Origin: Rhodococcus sp. 14-2470-1b
GTDB lineage: Bacteria; Actinomycetota; Actinomycetes; Mycobacteriales; Mycobacteriaceae
Reading direction: 5' to 3'
DNA: 64,000 bases
Assembly (NCBI RefSeq): GCF_002259415.1
Contig: NZ_NPFY01000012.1
Location: 186,001 to 250,000 of the forward strand
The position numbers and the translations under genes were made by a program. Each line of letters starts with the position of its first letter. The first letter of the stretch is position 1. The notes below the pieces were generated by a model. That model saw only the letters and a program-made list of their open reading frames with translations, was not told the DNA's origin and did not search any database. Positions 1-8,830 of the stretch are shown here, piece after piece.

Positions 1-1692
1 CGGTACGACGGTGGTCGTGGGGACGGCTGTGGTGGTCGGAGCTGCTGAGGTAGCAGCCGGCGGGGTGGTGACGACCGAGCCGTCGACGACTGCGCCCGCG
101 GCGTCGGGGGCGGGTACGACAGGTATTGCGGTCAGGTTCGGATCGACGGGAGCGGCCGGGTCGACGATCGGGGCGGGAACGCCTGCCTCCGGCACCACAG
201 GTGCGCCATAGGGGGCGACGTAGGGTGCGACGACGGGAGCAGCTGTGGAGGTGCTCGTCGGCGCGGTCGTGGTGGGGGTCGCGGTGGCGGACAGAACGGT
301 CAGGCGGGCCTGCTCCTGAACTTCCTTGGACTTGATGGGCTTGCCGGCCTGGGCGTCCTTGGCGAGCTGGGTCAGCCATGCGGCAGCGTATTCGGCCGAG
401 GTCAGCGGCTTGCCGTTGGCCTTGTCGGCGTCACGCCAGTAGTCGAAGTGGTGTCCGGAGCCCGGTCCGAGGGTCTGACCGTACGGATCGTTCATCGCGA
501 CGGGGATGGTGTCGGTGTTGGATCCGATGAAGCCGATGATTTCCTTGGCGATCTTCGACGGCAGGTAGGCGAGGTTGACTGCGCTCTCTGCGGGCAGCGG
601 TTCGCCGTTCTCGTCCGTTTCGGGCTTCGCGGCGACCTTGGTGGTCGGGTCGGCCGGCTTGTAGCCGGGCTCGGAGACCTTGATGAGCACGTCGAGGAAT
701 GTCTCGTCGCCGGCGAGCCAGTTGTCCTGGCTGGTGATGTCGGCGAAGGCGGCGACGGCGATCTTGCCGAGGACCATGGCGAGGTCGGCGCCGGTGGCGG
801 GGGTCAGGGTGTTGTCGCGCTGGATGGCGTCGACGTCGAGTTGGCGTCCGACGTTGGCGGCCAGGTGCAGCAGCGAGGTGTTCTTGGGCATCGCGCACGT
901 CAGGTCGCCCTGTGAGCAGAACGAGGCGACGCGGCCGTCGAGTACACCGAAGCCGCCTTGCGTGGACGGTAGAGCGCCGGCGCCGGCGGGACCGGAGCCG
1001 TTCTGGTACTTGGTGTCGAAGCCGTCGGGGTTGGTGCCCGACGCGGAACCGGGGAATGCGGTCTCGCCGTCTTTGCGGCCTGCATCGGCGAGAATGACGA
1101 CGCCGACCACGTTGCCCGGGTCGACAATGCCGAACTTGCCGTTGGTGTCGGCCTGCTGGTTGCCGATTTCCATCGCTGCGCGACGCGTGACGTCGGCGCC
1201 CTCGCTGTAGCCGACGATGGCGAAGCGGGTCTTGGGGCACGACGCGGCGATGGCGTTCATGACCGTCTTGGTGTTCGCGACGCCGGTCTCGACCGAGGAT
1301 TCGTAGCTGGCCATGTTGGCCGGGTACTCGATGTAGACGGCTGCGTAGGAGCCGTCCTTCACCTGGCCGTTGGGAGCGCCGACCATCTGGTCGATCCAGT
1401 CGCTCTCGAAATCGCCGGCGAGCGCTGCGGGCAGTCGCGTTCCGGTGGGGGTTTCGAGCATCTTGGTCTTGCCGGCCTCGGGCGAGTCGCCTCGGCCACC
1501 GACGGCGATGCTGACCATGTCGTAGCAGGTGGCGGTCGATGCGAGCTCGACCTCGGCGTCCGACGACGACAGCTTGTCGGTCGTGAGGACGGCGGCACCG
1601 ACGGCCAGAGCGCCCAGCGATACGAACGCAACGGCGCTGGTGACGAGCCGTCGACGATTCGCAGGCCTGCGAGTCGAAACGCGTAGAGACAT
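1..1692 (-). CDS. Cutinase-family secreted esterase (3' end outside window)
   Basis: This is an alpha/beta-hydrolase of the cutinase family, expected to be exported and to act on cell-envelope or external esters. The ATG at 1692 follows a GGGAAG ribosome site. The first 40 residues carry an Arg-rich n-region and a hydrophobic stretch that looks like a signal peptide or anchor. The nucleophile elbow is GYSEGAD (Ser163). The family Asp lies in FCSQGDLTC (Asp263) and the His in LLHLAAN (His276), which completes the triad. From about residue 460 the protein turns into a Pro/Thr/Ala/Val-rich tail that is still open at the window edge, so the C-terminus is unknown. Such low-complexity tails are common in wall-associated mycolata proteins. 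The substrate cannot be told from sequence. Confidence 0.85.
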   Translation of the reverse strand, partial: MSLRVSTRRPANRRRLVTSAVAFVSLGALAVGAAVLTTDKLSSSDAEVELASTATCYDMVSIAVGGRGDSPEAGKTKMLETPTGTRLPAALAGDFESDWIDQMVGAPNGQVKDGSYAAVYIEYPANMASYESSVETGVANTKTVMNAIAASCPKTRFAIVGYSEGADVTRRAAMEIGNQQADTNGKFGIVDPGNVVGVVILADAGRKDGETAFPGSASGTNPDGFDTKYQNGSGPAGAGALPSTQGGFGVLDGRVASFCSQGDLTCAMPKNTSLLHLAANVGRQLDVDAIQRDNTLTPATGADLAMVLGKIAVAAFADITSQDNWLAGDETFLDVLIKVSEPGYKPADPTTKVAAKPETDENGEPLPAESAVNLAYLPSKIAKEIIGFIGSNTDTIPVAMNDPYGQTLGPGSGHHFDYWRDADKANGKPLTSAEYAAAWLTQLAKDAQAGKPIKSKEVQEQARLTVLSATATPTTTAPTSTSTAAPVVAPYVAPYGAPVVPEAGVPAPIVDPAAPVDPNLTAIPVVPAPDAAGAVVDGSVVTTPPAATSAAPTTTAVPTTTVVP

Positions 1693-1811
1693 GGCTTCCC
1701 AATCAGTTGTTCCCCGAACCGATTACACCGCCGCTGCACTACGCGGTGGCTACACGGAAGTCGCCGCGGAGGAACCCCGCGTTACACCGTGACCGGATCG
1801 AGACCTCCCGA

Positions 1812-1826
1812 TACCCTAGGGGGGTA
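1812..1826 (+). promoter_or_regulatory. CsoR/RicR-type copper operator
   Basis: The palindrome TACCC-TAGGG-GGGTA lies 35 bp before the start of the small gene ahead of copA. It closely resembles the known CsoR operator of Bacillus copZA (a TACCC/GGGTA inverted repeat around a G-rich centre). A CsoR-family repressor released by Cu(I) is the expected ligand. No csoR gene is in the window. The following TATGGT could serve as a -10 element overlapped by the site. Confidence 0.7.
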
Positions 1827-1860
1827 TGGTAGAACAGGTGAGACGAAAGAGGTGCTTCGC

Positions 1861-2001
1861 GTGAACACGACGATCAAACTGGCAGGCTTCGTACTCGGAA
1901 TCACACTGGTGTTCTTTGCCGCATTCCTGATCGGCGGCGCGGTCGGCCCTGTCGGTGAGGCACCCGCAAGTCACGAACACGCGCAGGTGGACCATGAGTG
2001 A
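1861..2001 (+). CDS. Small single-pass membrane protein, His-rich tail
   Basis: This 46-residue protein starts at GTG 1861 after an AGAGGTG ribosome site. It has one transmembrane helix (about residues 6-27) and ends in an Ala/Gly linker and a short tail with two His ([10 protein letters not shown]). It sits directly after the CsoR-type operator. Its last codons overlap the copA start by 8 bases, so the two are probably translated together. A role as a copper-sensing or copper-handing accessory to the ATPase is inferred only from this position and the His tail. An upstream in-frame ATG at 1789 exists but would put the operator inside the gene. Confidence 0.65.
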   Translation: MNTTIKLAGFVLGITLVFFAAFLIGGAVGPVGEAPASHEHAQVDHE

Positions 2002-4174
2002 GACGGAGTTGATTCTGGGCGGCATGACGTGCGCGTCGTGTGCCAACAGAATCGAGCGCAAACTCAACAAGCTCGACGGAGTGACCGCGACGGTGAACTA
2101 CGCGACCGAGAAGGCGCGTGTTCGGTCCGACGGTGTGCCCGTCGAGGATCTGATCGGCGCTGTCGAGGCCGCGGGGTACACCGCGACACTCCCCGCTGCC
2201 GAGCCGGACTCCACGCCCGAGACGGATCCGCTGAAGCAGCGTCTGATCGTCTCGGCGGTTCTGTCGGTGCCGGTGATCGCGATGGCGATGATTCCGGCTC
2301 TGCAGTTCACCAACTGGCAATGGTTGTCGCTGACGCTGGCGGCACCGGTCGTCGTGTGGGGTGCGTATCCCTTCCACAAGTCCGCGTGGACGAACCTGCG
2401 GCACGGCACGTCGACCATGGACACCCTCGTGTCCATGGGAACGTTGGCTGCGCTGGGATGGTCGCTGTACGCACTGTTCTTCGGCACCGCGGGCGTTCCC
2501 GGCATGAAACACCCGTTCGAGCTCACCATCGACCGGATGGACGGATCGGCCAACATCTATCTCGAGGTGGCAGCAGGCGTCACCACGTTCATTCTGGCCG
2601 GCCGGTACTTCGAGTCTCGGTCCAAGCGCCGGGCAGGTGCAGCGTTGCGCGCCCTGCTCGATCTCGGTGCCAAGGACGTGACGGTGCTGCGCGACGGCGT
2701 CGAGAAGCAGGTTCCCGTCGAAGATCTCGCGGTAGGCGACACGTTCGTGGTCCGGCCGGGCGAGAAGATCGCGACGGACGGAACCGTCGAATCCGGATCC
2801 TCTGCCGTCGACGCATCGATGGTGACCGGTGAGTCGGTGCCGGTGGAGGTGTCGCCGGGCGACACGGTCGTCGGTGCGACGGTGAACGTCGGCGGCCGGT
2901 TGGTCGTGACGGCTACCCGCGTCGGCTCGGACACCCAGCTGGCCCAGATGGCCAAGCTCGTCGAAGACGCGCAAACCGGGAAAGCGCAGGCGCAGAAGCT
3001 CGCCGATCGAATCTCGGGAATCTTCGTTCCGATCGTCATCGCGATCGCAGCCGGCACACTCGGATTCTGGCTCGGCACCGGCGGATCCGTCGCTGCGGCC
3101 TTCACGGCTACCGTCGCCGTTCTGATCATCGCGTGCCCGTGTGCCCTCGGCCTCGCGACTCCGACGGCACTGATGGTCGGCACCGGCCGCGCCGCGCAGC
3201 TGGGCATCTTGATCAAGGGACCGGAGATCCTGGAGTCCACCAAGCGCATCGACACCGTTGTACTGGACAAGACCGGCACCGTCACCACCGGCCAGATGTC
3301 CCTGCTCTCGGTGATTCCCGAGAACGACGAGCTGCTGCTCGTGGCCGGGGCTCTGGAAGCAGGTTCGGAGCATCCCATCGGCAAAGCCATCGCCGATGCC
3401 GCCCGCCGCAGCGGCGCGTTGCCGGACGTCGAGAACTTCGTGGCCGTGTCCGGCCTCGGCGTGACGGGAATCGTCGACGGTCGGGCCGTGGTTCTGGGGC
3501 GAGCCTCGTTGCTGGCCGACTGGTCCATGACCCTTCCCGCGGACCTCGCCGCCGCCTTCGCCGACGCCGAACGCGACGGCCGCACTGCCGTCGCCGTCGG
3601 GTGGGACGGACAGGCGCGGGGAGTGCTCGTCGTCGCCGACTCGGTGAAGCCCACGTCGAAGCAGGCGGTCGCGGAACTGCGTGAGCTCGGACTGACCCCG
3701 GTGATGCTGACCGGTGACAACGAGGCGGCCGCGAGGAAGATCGCTGCCGACGTCGGGATCGAGGAAGTCTTCGCCGGAGTGCTCCCGCAGGGGAAGGTCG
3801 ACGTCGTCGCGCAACTGCAGTCCGAAGGCAGGGTCGTGGCGATGGTCGGGGACGGCATCAACGACGCCGCCGCGTTGGCCACCGCCGACCTGGGATTGTC
3901 CATGGGGACCGGCACCGACGTCGCCATCGAGGCAAGCGACCTGACGCTGGTGCGCGGGGACCTGCGAGCCGTCGGCGACGCCATCAGGTTGTCGCGAAAG
4001 ACTCTCGCGACGATCAAGGGCAACCTGTTCTGGGCGTTCGCGTACAACGTCGCGGCCATTCCGCTGGCGGCTGCAGGCCTGCTCAACCCCATGCTCGCGG
4101 GTGCCGCAATGGCCTTCTCGTCGGTGTTCGTGGTGACCAACAGTCTGCGATTGCGGCGCTTCGCTCCCGCATGA
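1994..4174 (+). CDS. copA: Copper-exporting P1B-type ATPase
   Basis: This 726-residue P-type ATPase drives Cu(I) out of the cytoplasm across the plasma membrane. It has one N-terminal heavy-metal domain with GMTCASC (Cys13, Cys16). The transmembrane metal site is CPC (from residue 381), the phosphorylation motif is DKTGT (Asp425), followed by the HP motif (EHPIGKA) and the hinge GDGIND. These are the marks of P1B-1 copper pumps. ATG 1994 is chosen because it opens right before the metal domain and overlaps the upstream stop. The longer in-frame start at 1955 would lie inside the small gene. Regulation by copper through the operator at 1812-1826 is expected. Confidence 0.93.
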   Translation: MSETELILGGMTCASCANRIERKLNKLDGVTATVNYATEKARVRSDGVPVEDLIGAVEAAGYTATLPAAEPDSTPETDPLKQRLIVSAVLSVPVIAMAMIPALQFTNWQWLSLTLAAPVVVWGAYPFHKSAWTNLRHGTSTMDTLVSMGTLAALGWSLYALFFGTAGVPGMKHPFELTIDRMDGSANIYLEVAAGVTTFILAGRYFESRSKRRAGAALRALLDLGAKDVTVLRDGVEKQVPVEDLAVGDTFVVRPGEKIATDGTVESGSSAVDASMVTGESVPVEVSPGDTVVGATVNVGGRLVVTATRVGSDTQLAQMAKLVEDAQTGKAQAQKLADRISGIFVPIVIAIAAGTLGFWLGTGGSVAAAFTATVAVLIIACPCALGLATPTALMVGTGRAAQLGILIKGPEILESTKRIDTVVLDKTGTVTTGQMSLLSVIPENDELLLVAGALEAGSEHPIGKAIADAARRSGALPDVENFVAVSGLGVTGIVDGRAVVLGRASLLADWSMTLPADLAAAFADAERDGRTAVAVGWDGQARGVLVVADSVKPTSKQAVAELRELGLTPVMLTGDNEAAARKIAADVGIEEVFAGVLPQGKVDVVAQLQSEGRVVAMVGDGINDAAALATADLGLSMGTGTDVAIEASDLTLVRGDLRAVGDAIRLSRKTLATIKGNLFWAFAYNVAAIPLAAAGLLNPMLAGAAMAFSSVFVVTNSLRLRRFAPA

Positions 4175-4188
4175 GTCAAGATGGGGGC

Positions 4189-4422
4189 ATGGCTGATGCA
4201 GTGGACGTACCGATCAGAGACGAGTCGATTCGGCTCGGACAATTTCTGAAGCTCGCGAACCTGATCGAATCCGGCGCCGAGGCGAAGAGCTTCATCGCCG
4301 ACGGGGTGGTCAGCGTCAACGGTGAGGTGGATCTTCGGCGCGGCCGGCAGCTGCATCAGGGCGACATCGTCTCGATCGAGGGAGGCCCGTCTGCTCGGGT
4401 CGTCAACGGTGGTGGCTGGTGA
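4189..4422 (+). CDS. S4-like RNA-binding protein (YaaA/RlbA type)
   Basis: This 77-residue protein is essentially one S4 RNA-binding domain: LGQFLKLANLIESG, then VSVNGEVDLRRGRQL, the usual S4 alpha-L core. Small stand-alone S4 proteins bind structured RNA, often on or near ribosomes; the target is unknown. ATG 4189 matches the usual family N-terminus (MADAVDVPIR). An alternative ATG at 4171 overlaps the copA stop as ATGA and would add six residues. Its own stop overlaps the next gene's GTG, so it belongs to the copA-methyltransferase-CrtU run. Confidence 0.75.
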   Translation: MADAVDVPIRDESIRLGQFLKLANLIESGAEAKSFIADGVVSVNGEVDLRRGRQLHQGDIVSIEGGPSARVVNGGGW

Positions 4423-5147
4423 GCGTAGGCCGACGGGGTCTGCCCCGTGACCAGGTGCCCAGTGCGTTCGATCAGGACGCGAAATCGTACGACCGGCTCG
4501 TCGGAGCCAACCCCGGTTACCACGCGCATCTCGCGAAGTCGGCCGAGCGGCTTCGGCTTCCCGGGCTCGGCGCCGGCCTGCGTCTGCTCGACATAGGCTG
4601 CGGCACCGGTGCTTCCACAGCTGCGCTGCTGAAGGCCGCGCCTCATGCGGAGATCATCGCGGCCGATGCGTCGTCGGAGATGCTCGAGGTGGCGCGGAGC
4701 AAGCAGTGGCCATCGAACGTCACATTCGTTCATTCGCGGGTCGAGGACCTTGCCTCTCACGGCGTCGAAGGGCCGTTCGACGGGATTCTGGCGGCGTATC
4801 TGGTTCGGAACGTGGGTGATCCGGACGCCGTTCTCGGGTCACTGCTCTCCCTGCTGAAGCCTGGATCGTCCATTGCGTTCCACGAGTACTCGGTCAAGGA
4901 GTCGCTGCGCGCGAAGATCGTCTGGACGCTGGTCTGCTGGGCGATCATCATCCCGCTCGGGTACGCCGCGACCCGCGACTTCACGCTCTACCGCCATCTG
5001 TGGCGCAGTGTCACCAGTTTCGACGGTGTCTCGGAATTCGCTCGACGCATGCAGCACGCAGGGTTCACCTCGCTCGACACCGAAACGATGACGGGGTGGC
5101 AGAACGGCATCGTGCACACTTTCCTGGGGGCGCGGCCACGTGATTGA
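4419..5147 (+). CDS. Class I SAM methyltransferase, probable carotenoid-cluster CrtT-like
   Basis: This 242-residue protein has the Rossmann methyltransferase motif I, LLDIGCGTGAS (about residues 56-66), and an acidic post-motif (ADASSEM). The fold is UbiE/MenG-like. Residues 165-185 form a hydrophobic segment (VCWAIIIPLGYAATRD) that may tether it to the membrane. It starts at GTG 4419 in a 4-base overlap with the S4 gene and overlaps the CrtU-like gene by 8 bases. In streptomycete carotenoid clusters a methyltransferase (CrtT) lies next to CrtU, so a carotenoid or quinone substrate is inferred, not shown. Confidence 0.75.
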   Translation: MSVGRRGLPRDQVPSAFDQDAKSYDRLVGANPGYHAHLAKSAERLRLPGLGAGLRLLDIGCGTGASTAALLKAAPHAEIIAADASSEMLEVARSKQWPSNVTFVHSRVEDLASHGVEGPFDGILAAYLVRNVGDPDAVLGSLLSLLKPGSSIAFHEYSVKESLRAKIVWTLVCWAIIIPLGYAATRDFTLYRHLWRSVTSFDGVSEFARRMQHAGFTSLDTETMTGWQNGIVHTFLGARPRD

Positions 5148-6621
5148 CAAGAAGAGCGTTCTGCATCCAGCGGCGGCGGGGTACGCGTCGGCGTCGTCGT
5201 TGGCGTCGGTTCCGCGCGTCGCGGTGGTGGGCGGCGGTATCGCCGGACTGTCGGCGGCAGCTGCTCTGGCGGAACGTGGTGTGTCCGTGGAGGTCTTCGA
5301 GAAGGAGAACTTCCTCGGCGGCCGCGTCGGCGGATGGTCCACCACGTTGGACGACGGTTCGACGGCCACCATGAGCAGAGGCTTCCACGCGTTCTTCCGG
5401 CAGTACTACAACCTCCGCAATGTGTTGAAGCGCACCGATCCGGGTCTGCAGCGTCTGCACGCTGTCGAGGACTACCCGCTGATCGACGCGGACGGCCGAA
5501 TCGACGGATTCAAAGGCCTACCGTCGACGCCGGGGTTGAACGCCGTCGCCTTCGTCGGGAAGAGCCCGACGTTCCGGTGGCGGGACCTCAAGGCGCTGAA
5601 CGGTATTGCCGCGCTGCCGCTCATGACAGTCAGCGTTCCCGAGACGTACGAGCAGCTCGACGAGGTCCCGGCAGCAGAATTCCTGCGACGCATCAACTTC
5701 CCCGAGGCTGCACGGCACCTGGCCTTCGGAGTGTTCTCGCGCAGTTTCTTCGCCGATCCCGAGGAGATGTCGGCCGCCGAGCTGGCGATGATGTTCCACC
5801 TGTACTTCCTCGGCTCGTCCGAGGGGCTAGTGTTCGACGTGCCTACGGGCCCGTACCCGCAGACTCTGTGGGAACCGTTGGGCGAGTATCTGCGTGGGCT
5901 CGGAGTCGGTTTCCGGATGGGAACCTCGGTGTCGTCGATCGAACGCGGATTCTCCGTCGACGGCGAGAAGTTCGACGGTGTCGTCCTGGCTGCGGACATC
6001 AAGGGGCTGCAGAGTCTCGTCGGCTCACTCGGCACCGACGAGTGGCGCGCGGATGTCGCAGCGTTGCAGAACACTCCGCCCTTCCTCGTACACCGAGTCT
6101 GGCTCGACAAGCCGGTCGCCGCAGACCGTCCACCGTTCATCGGTACCGGTGGAATGCCGCCCATCGACAACATCAGCGTCCTCGAACGATTCGAGGACGA
6201 AGCAGCGGAGTGGGCCTCCCGCACCGGCGGATCCGTCGTGGAGTTGCACGCCTACGCAGCAACCGAATCCGAGGACGTCACCCGCGAACAGTTGATGGCG
6301 CGCATGCACGAGATCTATCCGGAGACCCGCGATGCCACCGTGATCGCGGCTCGATCGGAATGGCGCAACGACTGTCCGTTGTTCGGCCTGGGTGATTTCG
6401 CCAGGAGGCCGACGGTGCGCACGCCCGAACCTGGACTCGTGCTGGCCGGCGACGGCATCCGCATCGACCTGCCGGTCGCCCTCATGGAACGCGCCGCAAC
6501 CACCGGTCTGCACGCCGCCAACACCCTGCTGCAGAGCTGGGGCCTCGCCGGGCACGACATCTGGACCGTCCCGACCCGCGGGCGATACCGAGTCTTCGAC
6601 AAAATCGCGCGCGTCGTCTGA
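5140..6621 (+). CDS. crtU: FAD-dependent carotenoid ring desaturase/methylase, CrtU-like
   Basis: This 493-residue flavoprotein starts at GTG 5140 with an N-terminal dinucleotide motif GGGIAGLSAA (residues 31-40). The stretch RGFHAFFRQYYNLRN matches CrtU, the enzyme that aromatises beta- or gamma-carotene end rings to isorenieratene or chlorobactene. A C-terminal flavin-contact segment (LVLAGDGIRIDLPVALMERA) completes the oxidoreductase fold. It would act at the membrane on lipophilic carotenoids. It is translationally coupled to the methyltransferase. The Rieske and DUF1990 genes face it. Phytoene synthase and desaturase genes are not in the window, so the rest of the pathway must lie elsewhere. 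Confidence 0.72.
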   Translation: MIDKKSVLHPAAAGYASASSLASVPRVAVVGGGIAGLSAAAALAERGVSVEVFEKENFLGGRVGGWSTTLDDGSTATMSRGFHAFFRQYYNLRNVLKRTDPGLQRLHAVEDYPLIDADGRIDGFKGLPSTPGLNAVAFVGKSPTFRWRDLKALNGIAALPLMTVSVPETYEQLDEVPAAEFLRRINFPEAARHLAFGVFSRSFFADPEEMSAAELAMMFHLYFLGSSEGLVFDVPTGPYPQTLWEPLGEYLRGLGVGFRMGTSVSSIERGFSVDGEKFDGVVLAADIKGLQSLVGSLGTDEWRADVAALQNTPPFLVHRVWLDKPVAADRPPFIGTGGMPPIDNISVLERFEDEAAEWASRTGGSVVELHAYAATESEDVTREQLMARMHEIYPETRDATVIAARSEWRNDCPLFGLGDFARRPTVRTPEPGLVLAGDGIRIDLPVALMERAATTGLHAANTLLQSWGLAGHDIWTVPTRGRYRVFDKIARVV

Positions 6622-6629
6622 GCGGCAGC

Positions 6630-7091
6630 TCAACTGCGAAGCGCCGCGACGTAACGATCGGTGATCCGCTGCTGCGCCCAACGGCCCACCGGACCTGCCA
6701 GCCGCGCGTACCAGGTCCCGGGTCGGGAGAAGGCTGTGATCACGAAGTAGACATCACCGGCGTCGAACTCGACCAGGAAAGACTCTTCGCCGCATTCGGG
6801 GTGGCCGCCCAAGGTTCCGTAGGCGAAGCCGATGCGGCCGGGCTCCTGGATGAGATACACCACCTCGCAGCGAAACCCCGCCACGAGTGACACCGTCGAG
6901 CCGACTTCCACCCGGCCACGAGACGGCCGCACCCGAGGCAACGACCGCCGGTGCATCTTCCAGGTCATCAGCGTTTCAGCTGCAGCGTCGAAGGCAGTGC
7001 GTCCCGAGCCGATCAGTTCACGTCGACGGACGTGGTGATAGCCGTCGGGCAAGATCCCAGAACGCGTGGCGCCGACCTCGTCGTAGTTCAG
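6630..7091 (-). CDS. DUF1990 family protein, non-standard start
   Basis: The product (about 153 residues) fits DUF1990: the N-terminal xNYDEVGATR, the hydrophobic core WKMHRRSLP, and the ending ITDRYVAALRS. No function is established for the family. The start is a puzzle. The conserved beginning immediately follows the stop of the Rieske gene, yet no ATG, GTG or TTG lies in frame near it. A CTG at 7091 (preceded by GGAAG) would give the natural N-terminus. The nearest TTG (codon about 15) would cut the conserved motif off, and upstream ATGs lie deep in the Rieske gene. The gene is 7 bases after the Rieske stop and certainly co-transcribed. Confidence 0.7.
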   Translation of the reverse strand: MNYDEVGATRSGILPDGYHHVRRRELIGSGRTAFDAAAETLMTWKMHRRSLPRVRPSRGRVEVGSTVSLVAGFRCEVVYLIQEPGRIGFAYGTLGGHPECGEESFLVEFDAGDVYFVITAFSRPGTWYARLAGPVGRWAQQRITDRYVAALRS

Positions 7092-7098
7092 TCTTCCG

Positions 7099-8103
7099 TC
7101 AGAGCCCCTTCGACCGGAGCATGTAGCGACGCTCCGCGTAGTCGAGGTCGTCTTTCCACAGCCTGGCGGCTGTCCAGCCCATCGGCGGACGCAACAACGG
7201 CGCCACGCGTCGGGCAATCCGGAAGCCCTTGCGGTCGGAACTGGCGACGGTGGCTTCGATGACGGCGGTTCGAGGCTTGCCGTCGGGACCGGGGCCCAGG
7301 GGCGTCGCGTGGGTTTCGACGACGCTGCCCGCACCTTCTCCGTCGACGATGCGCATGACGATGGTGCGTGGGCCCGGGCAGACGAATTCTGCTGTCACCG
7401 GGACGCCGACGCCGCGGCTGACGCGGAAGGTGACGTCGACGAGGAAGCGGTCGTCCTCGTCGGGGACGTCGATGTCGGTGGGGGCGTCGAGTACGCGAAG
7501 CCGGGCGAACGAGTACGGGTGGAACCACGCACCGTGCCACGGGTCGAGTCGGTTGGCGACGACGTCGTCGGGCTCGCAGATGCCGGTCAGGGTGATCACG
7601 GCGTCGACGCTCGTGGCGGCGGGCGGCCGGACGGGTACGAGGGGCGCATCCGTGGGCTCTTCACCACCGAGGTCGTCGAGGCGAACCCAGACGAGGATCC
7701 CGTCGTCGAAGGCCGGGAAGGGTCGCCAGCCGGGGCGTCCCTTCGGTCCGAGTGGCATGCCGTGCCAGAGGCAGATAAGGGTGTCGCACTCTATCTTCGC
7801 CTTGTCGAGCGGCGCACCGAGGTGCGGGCAGGATCCGGGTGCGATGTGAATGCCGCGGTTCTCGTCGCGCCAGGCCACCAGCTCCATTCCGCCGACAGTC
7901 CTGCCGAACGGTTCCTTGGTCCCGACGTCGCGGCTCGCGGCGAAGACGAACCAGTTGCCCGACGGTCGGGTCTTGGCTCGCTTCAACGCCGATTCGATGA
8001 CTTGGGGATTGGCGCCCTTCCACGTGGGCTCTTGTTTTGCCCACGATTCGGAAGGGAGCGGCTGCAGCGGGAGGCTCTTGGGCCAGCGAGCGCGGACGAC
8101 CAT
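7099..8103 (-). CDS. Rieske [2Fe-2S] protein with DUF5914-like domain
   Basis: This 334-residue protein has a Rieske cluster site formed by CPH (Cys92, His94) and CLWH (Cys111, His114), the C-x-H ... C-x2-H pattern of aromatic-ring and carotenoid oxygenases. The C-terminal two thirds resembles the DUF5914 part of actinobacterial Rieske proteins found beside carotenoid genes. A mono-oxygenase or desaturase role on a carotenoid end group is therefore an inference from context with the facing CrtU-like gene. ATG 8103 has a weak GGAAA site; in-frame codons further upstream would run into the promoter/operator region of the divergent gene. Confidence 0.75.
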   Translation of the reverse strand: MVVRARWPKSLPLQPLPSESWAKQEPTWKGANPQVIESALKRAKTRPSGNWFVFAASRDVGTKEPFGRTVGGMELVAWRDENRGIHIAPGSCPHLGAPLDKAKIECDTLICLWHGMPLGPKGRPGWRPFPAFDDGILVWVRLDDLGGEEPTDAPLVPVRPPAATSVDAVITLTGICEPDDVVANRLDPWHGAWFHPYSFARLRVLDAPTDIDVPDEDDRFLVDVTFRVSRGVGVPVTAEFVCPGPRTIVMRIVDGEGAGSVVETHATPLGPGPDGKPRTAVIEATVASSDRKGFRIARRVAPLLRPPMGWTAARLWKDDLDYAERRYMLRSKGL

Positions 8104-8161
8104 GTTTCCAGTATGCCCGTGTGTAGTTGCGTGTACCCGGATTCGGCGTCGCGTGGCCGGC

Positions 8162-8208
8162 ATTGACAGTGTGCTGTCGTAATCGTAGATTGACAGGACA
8201 CTGTCAAT
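8162..8208 (+). promoter_or_regulatory. Promoter with twin palindromic operators, probable MarR autoregulation
   Basis: Two inverted repeats of the same kind lie here: GACAG-TGTG-CTGTC (8165-8178) and TGACAG-GACA-CTGTCA (8191-8206). They are 27 bp apart, and their outer arms ATTGACAGTGT (8162-8172) and ACACTGTCAAT (8198-8208) also form an 11-bp inverted repeat. A promoter fits between them: TTGACA (8163-8168), 17 bp, TAGATT (8186-8191). The operators cover both hexamers, as expected for repression by the MarR protein encoded downstream in this unit. Confidence 0.65.
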
Positions 8209-8221
8209 CACGGAGGTAGTC

Positions 8222-8830
8222 ATGGCGAAGAACATCGTTCTCTACGCGACCGACACGATGGCGGACTGGGAGTACTCGTATCTGGTCGCCGGCATTGCCA
8301 TGGCCAACGAGCAAGGCGACGAGCGCTACCGCCTGTTGGTCCTGTCCGACGGCGGCGGACAGGTCACCAGCCTCGGCGGAATCAAGATCCTGCCCGACGG
8401 CGACCTCGCCGACCTCGACACGGCGGACGTCGCGGCGTTGATTCTGCCCGGCGGTGCAACGTGGGGGGAAGGGCACGACAAGGTCCTGGGCTTGGCTGTG
8501 GACTTGCTGGATCGCGGCGTCACCGTCGGCGGCATCTGCGGTGCGACGCTGGGGCTCGCTCGATTCGGCGTGTTGAACTCACGGCCGCACACCAGCAATG
8601 CTCCGGAATTCCTCACGGCGGCAGAGCAGTACACCGGCACCGATCGGTACCGGGACGAGCGCACCGTCGCCGACGGCACTCTCATCACTGCTCCGGGTAC
8701 GTCGCCGCTCGAGTTCGCCAAGGCTGTGTTCGAGGCGCTGGAACTGTTCCCGCAGAGCATCGTCGACGCCTGGTACGGGCTCTACACGACCGGCGAGAAG
8801 AGGTACTACGAGCAGTTGGCCGGGGCATGA
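8222..8830 (+). CDS. DJ-1/PfpI family glutamine amidotransferase-like protein
   Basis: This 202-residue protein has the DJ-1/PfpI fold. The nucleophile elbow GGICGATLG places the reactive Cys at residue 106, and the LILPGG loop (about 73-78) is typical. Family members act in stress protection, as glyoxalases or proteases; which one applies here is not visible. ATG 8222 has a clear GGAGGTAG ribosome site. The stop overlaps the MarR gene as ATGA, so protein and regulator form one operon under the twin operators. Confidence 0.85.
   Translation: MAKNIVLYATDTMADWEYSYLVAGIAMANEQGDERYRLLVLSDGGGQVTSLGGIKILPDGDLADLDTADVAALILPGGATWGEGHDKVLGLAVDLLDRGVTVGGICGATLGLARFGVLNSRPHTSNAPEFLTAAEQYTGTDRYRDERTVADGTLITAPGTSPLEFAKAVFEALELFPQSIVDAWYGLYTTGEKRYYEQLAGA

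Noticed and set aside
36..335. Repeated Val/Gly/Thr-rich short frames on the plus strand at the left edge
   Set aside because: They are the antisense of the Pro/Thr/Ala tail of the cutinase-family gene, whose codon pattern and motifs are clear.
431..1739. Long Arg-rich minus-strand frames within 431-1739
   Set aside because: Shadow frames of the cutinase gene; the frame from 1692 has signal peptide, GYSEGA and the other catalytic motifs.
1901..4356. Large minus-strand frames opposite copA
   Set aside because: High-GC antisense frames without domains; the plus frame has every P-type ATPase motif.
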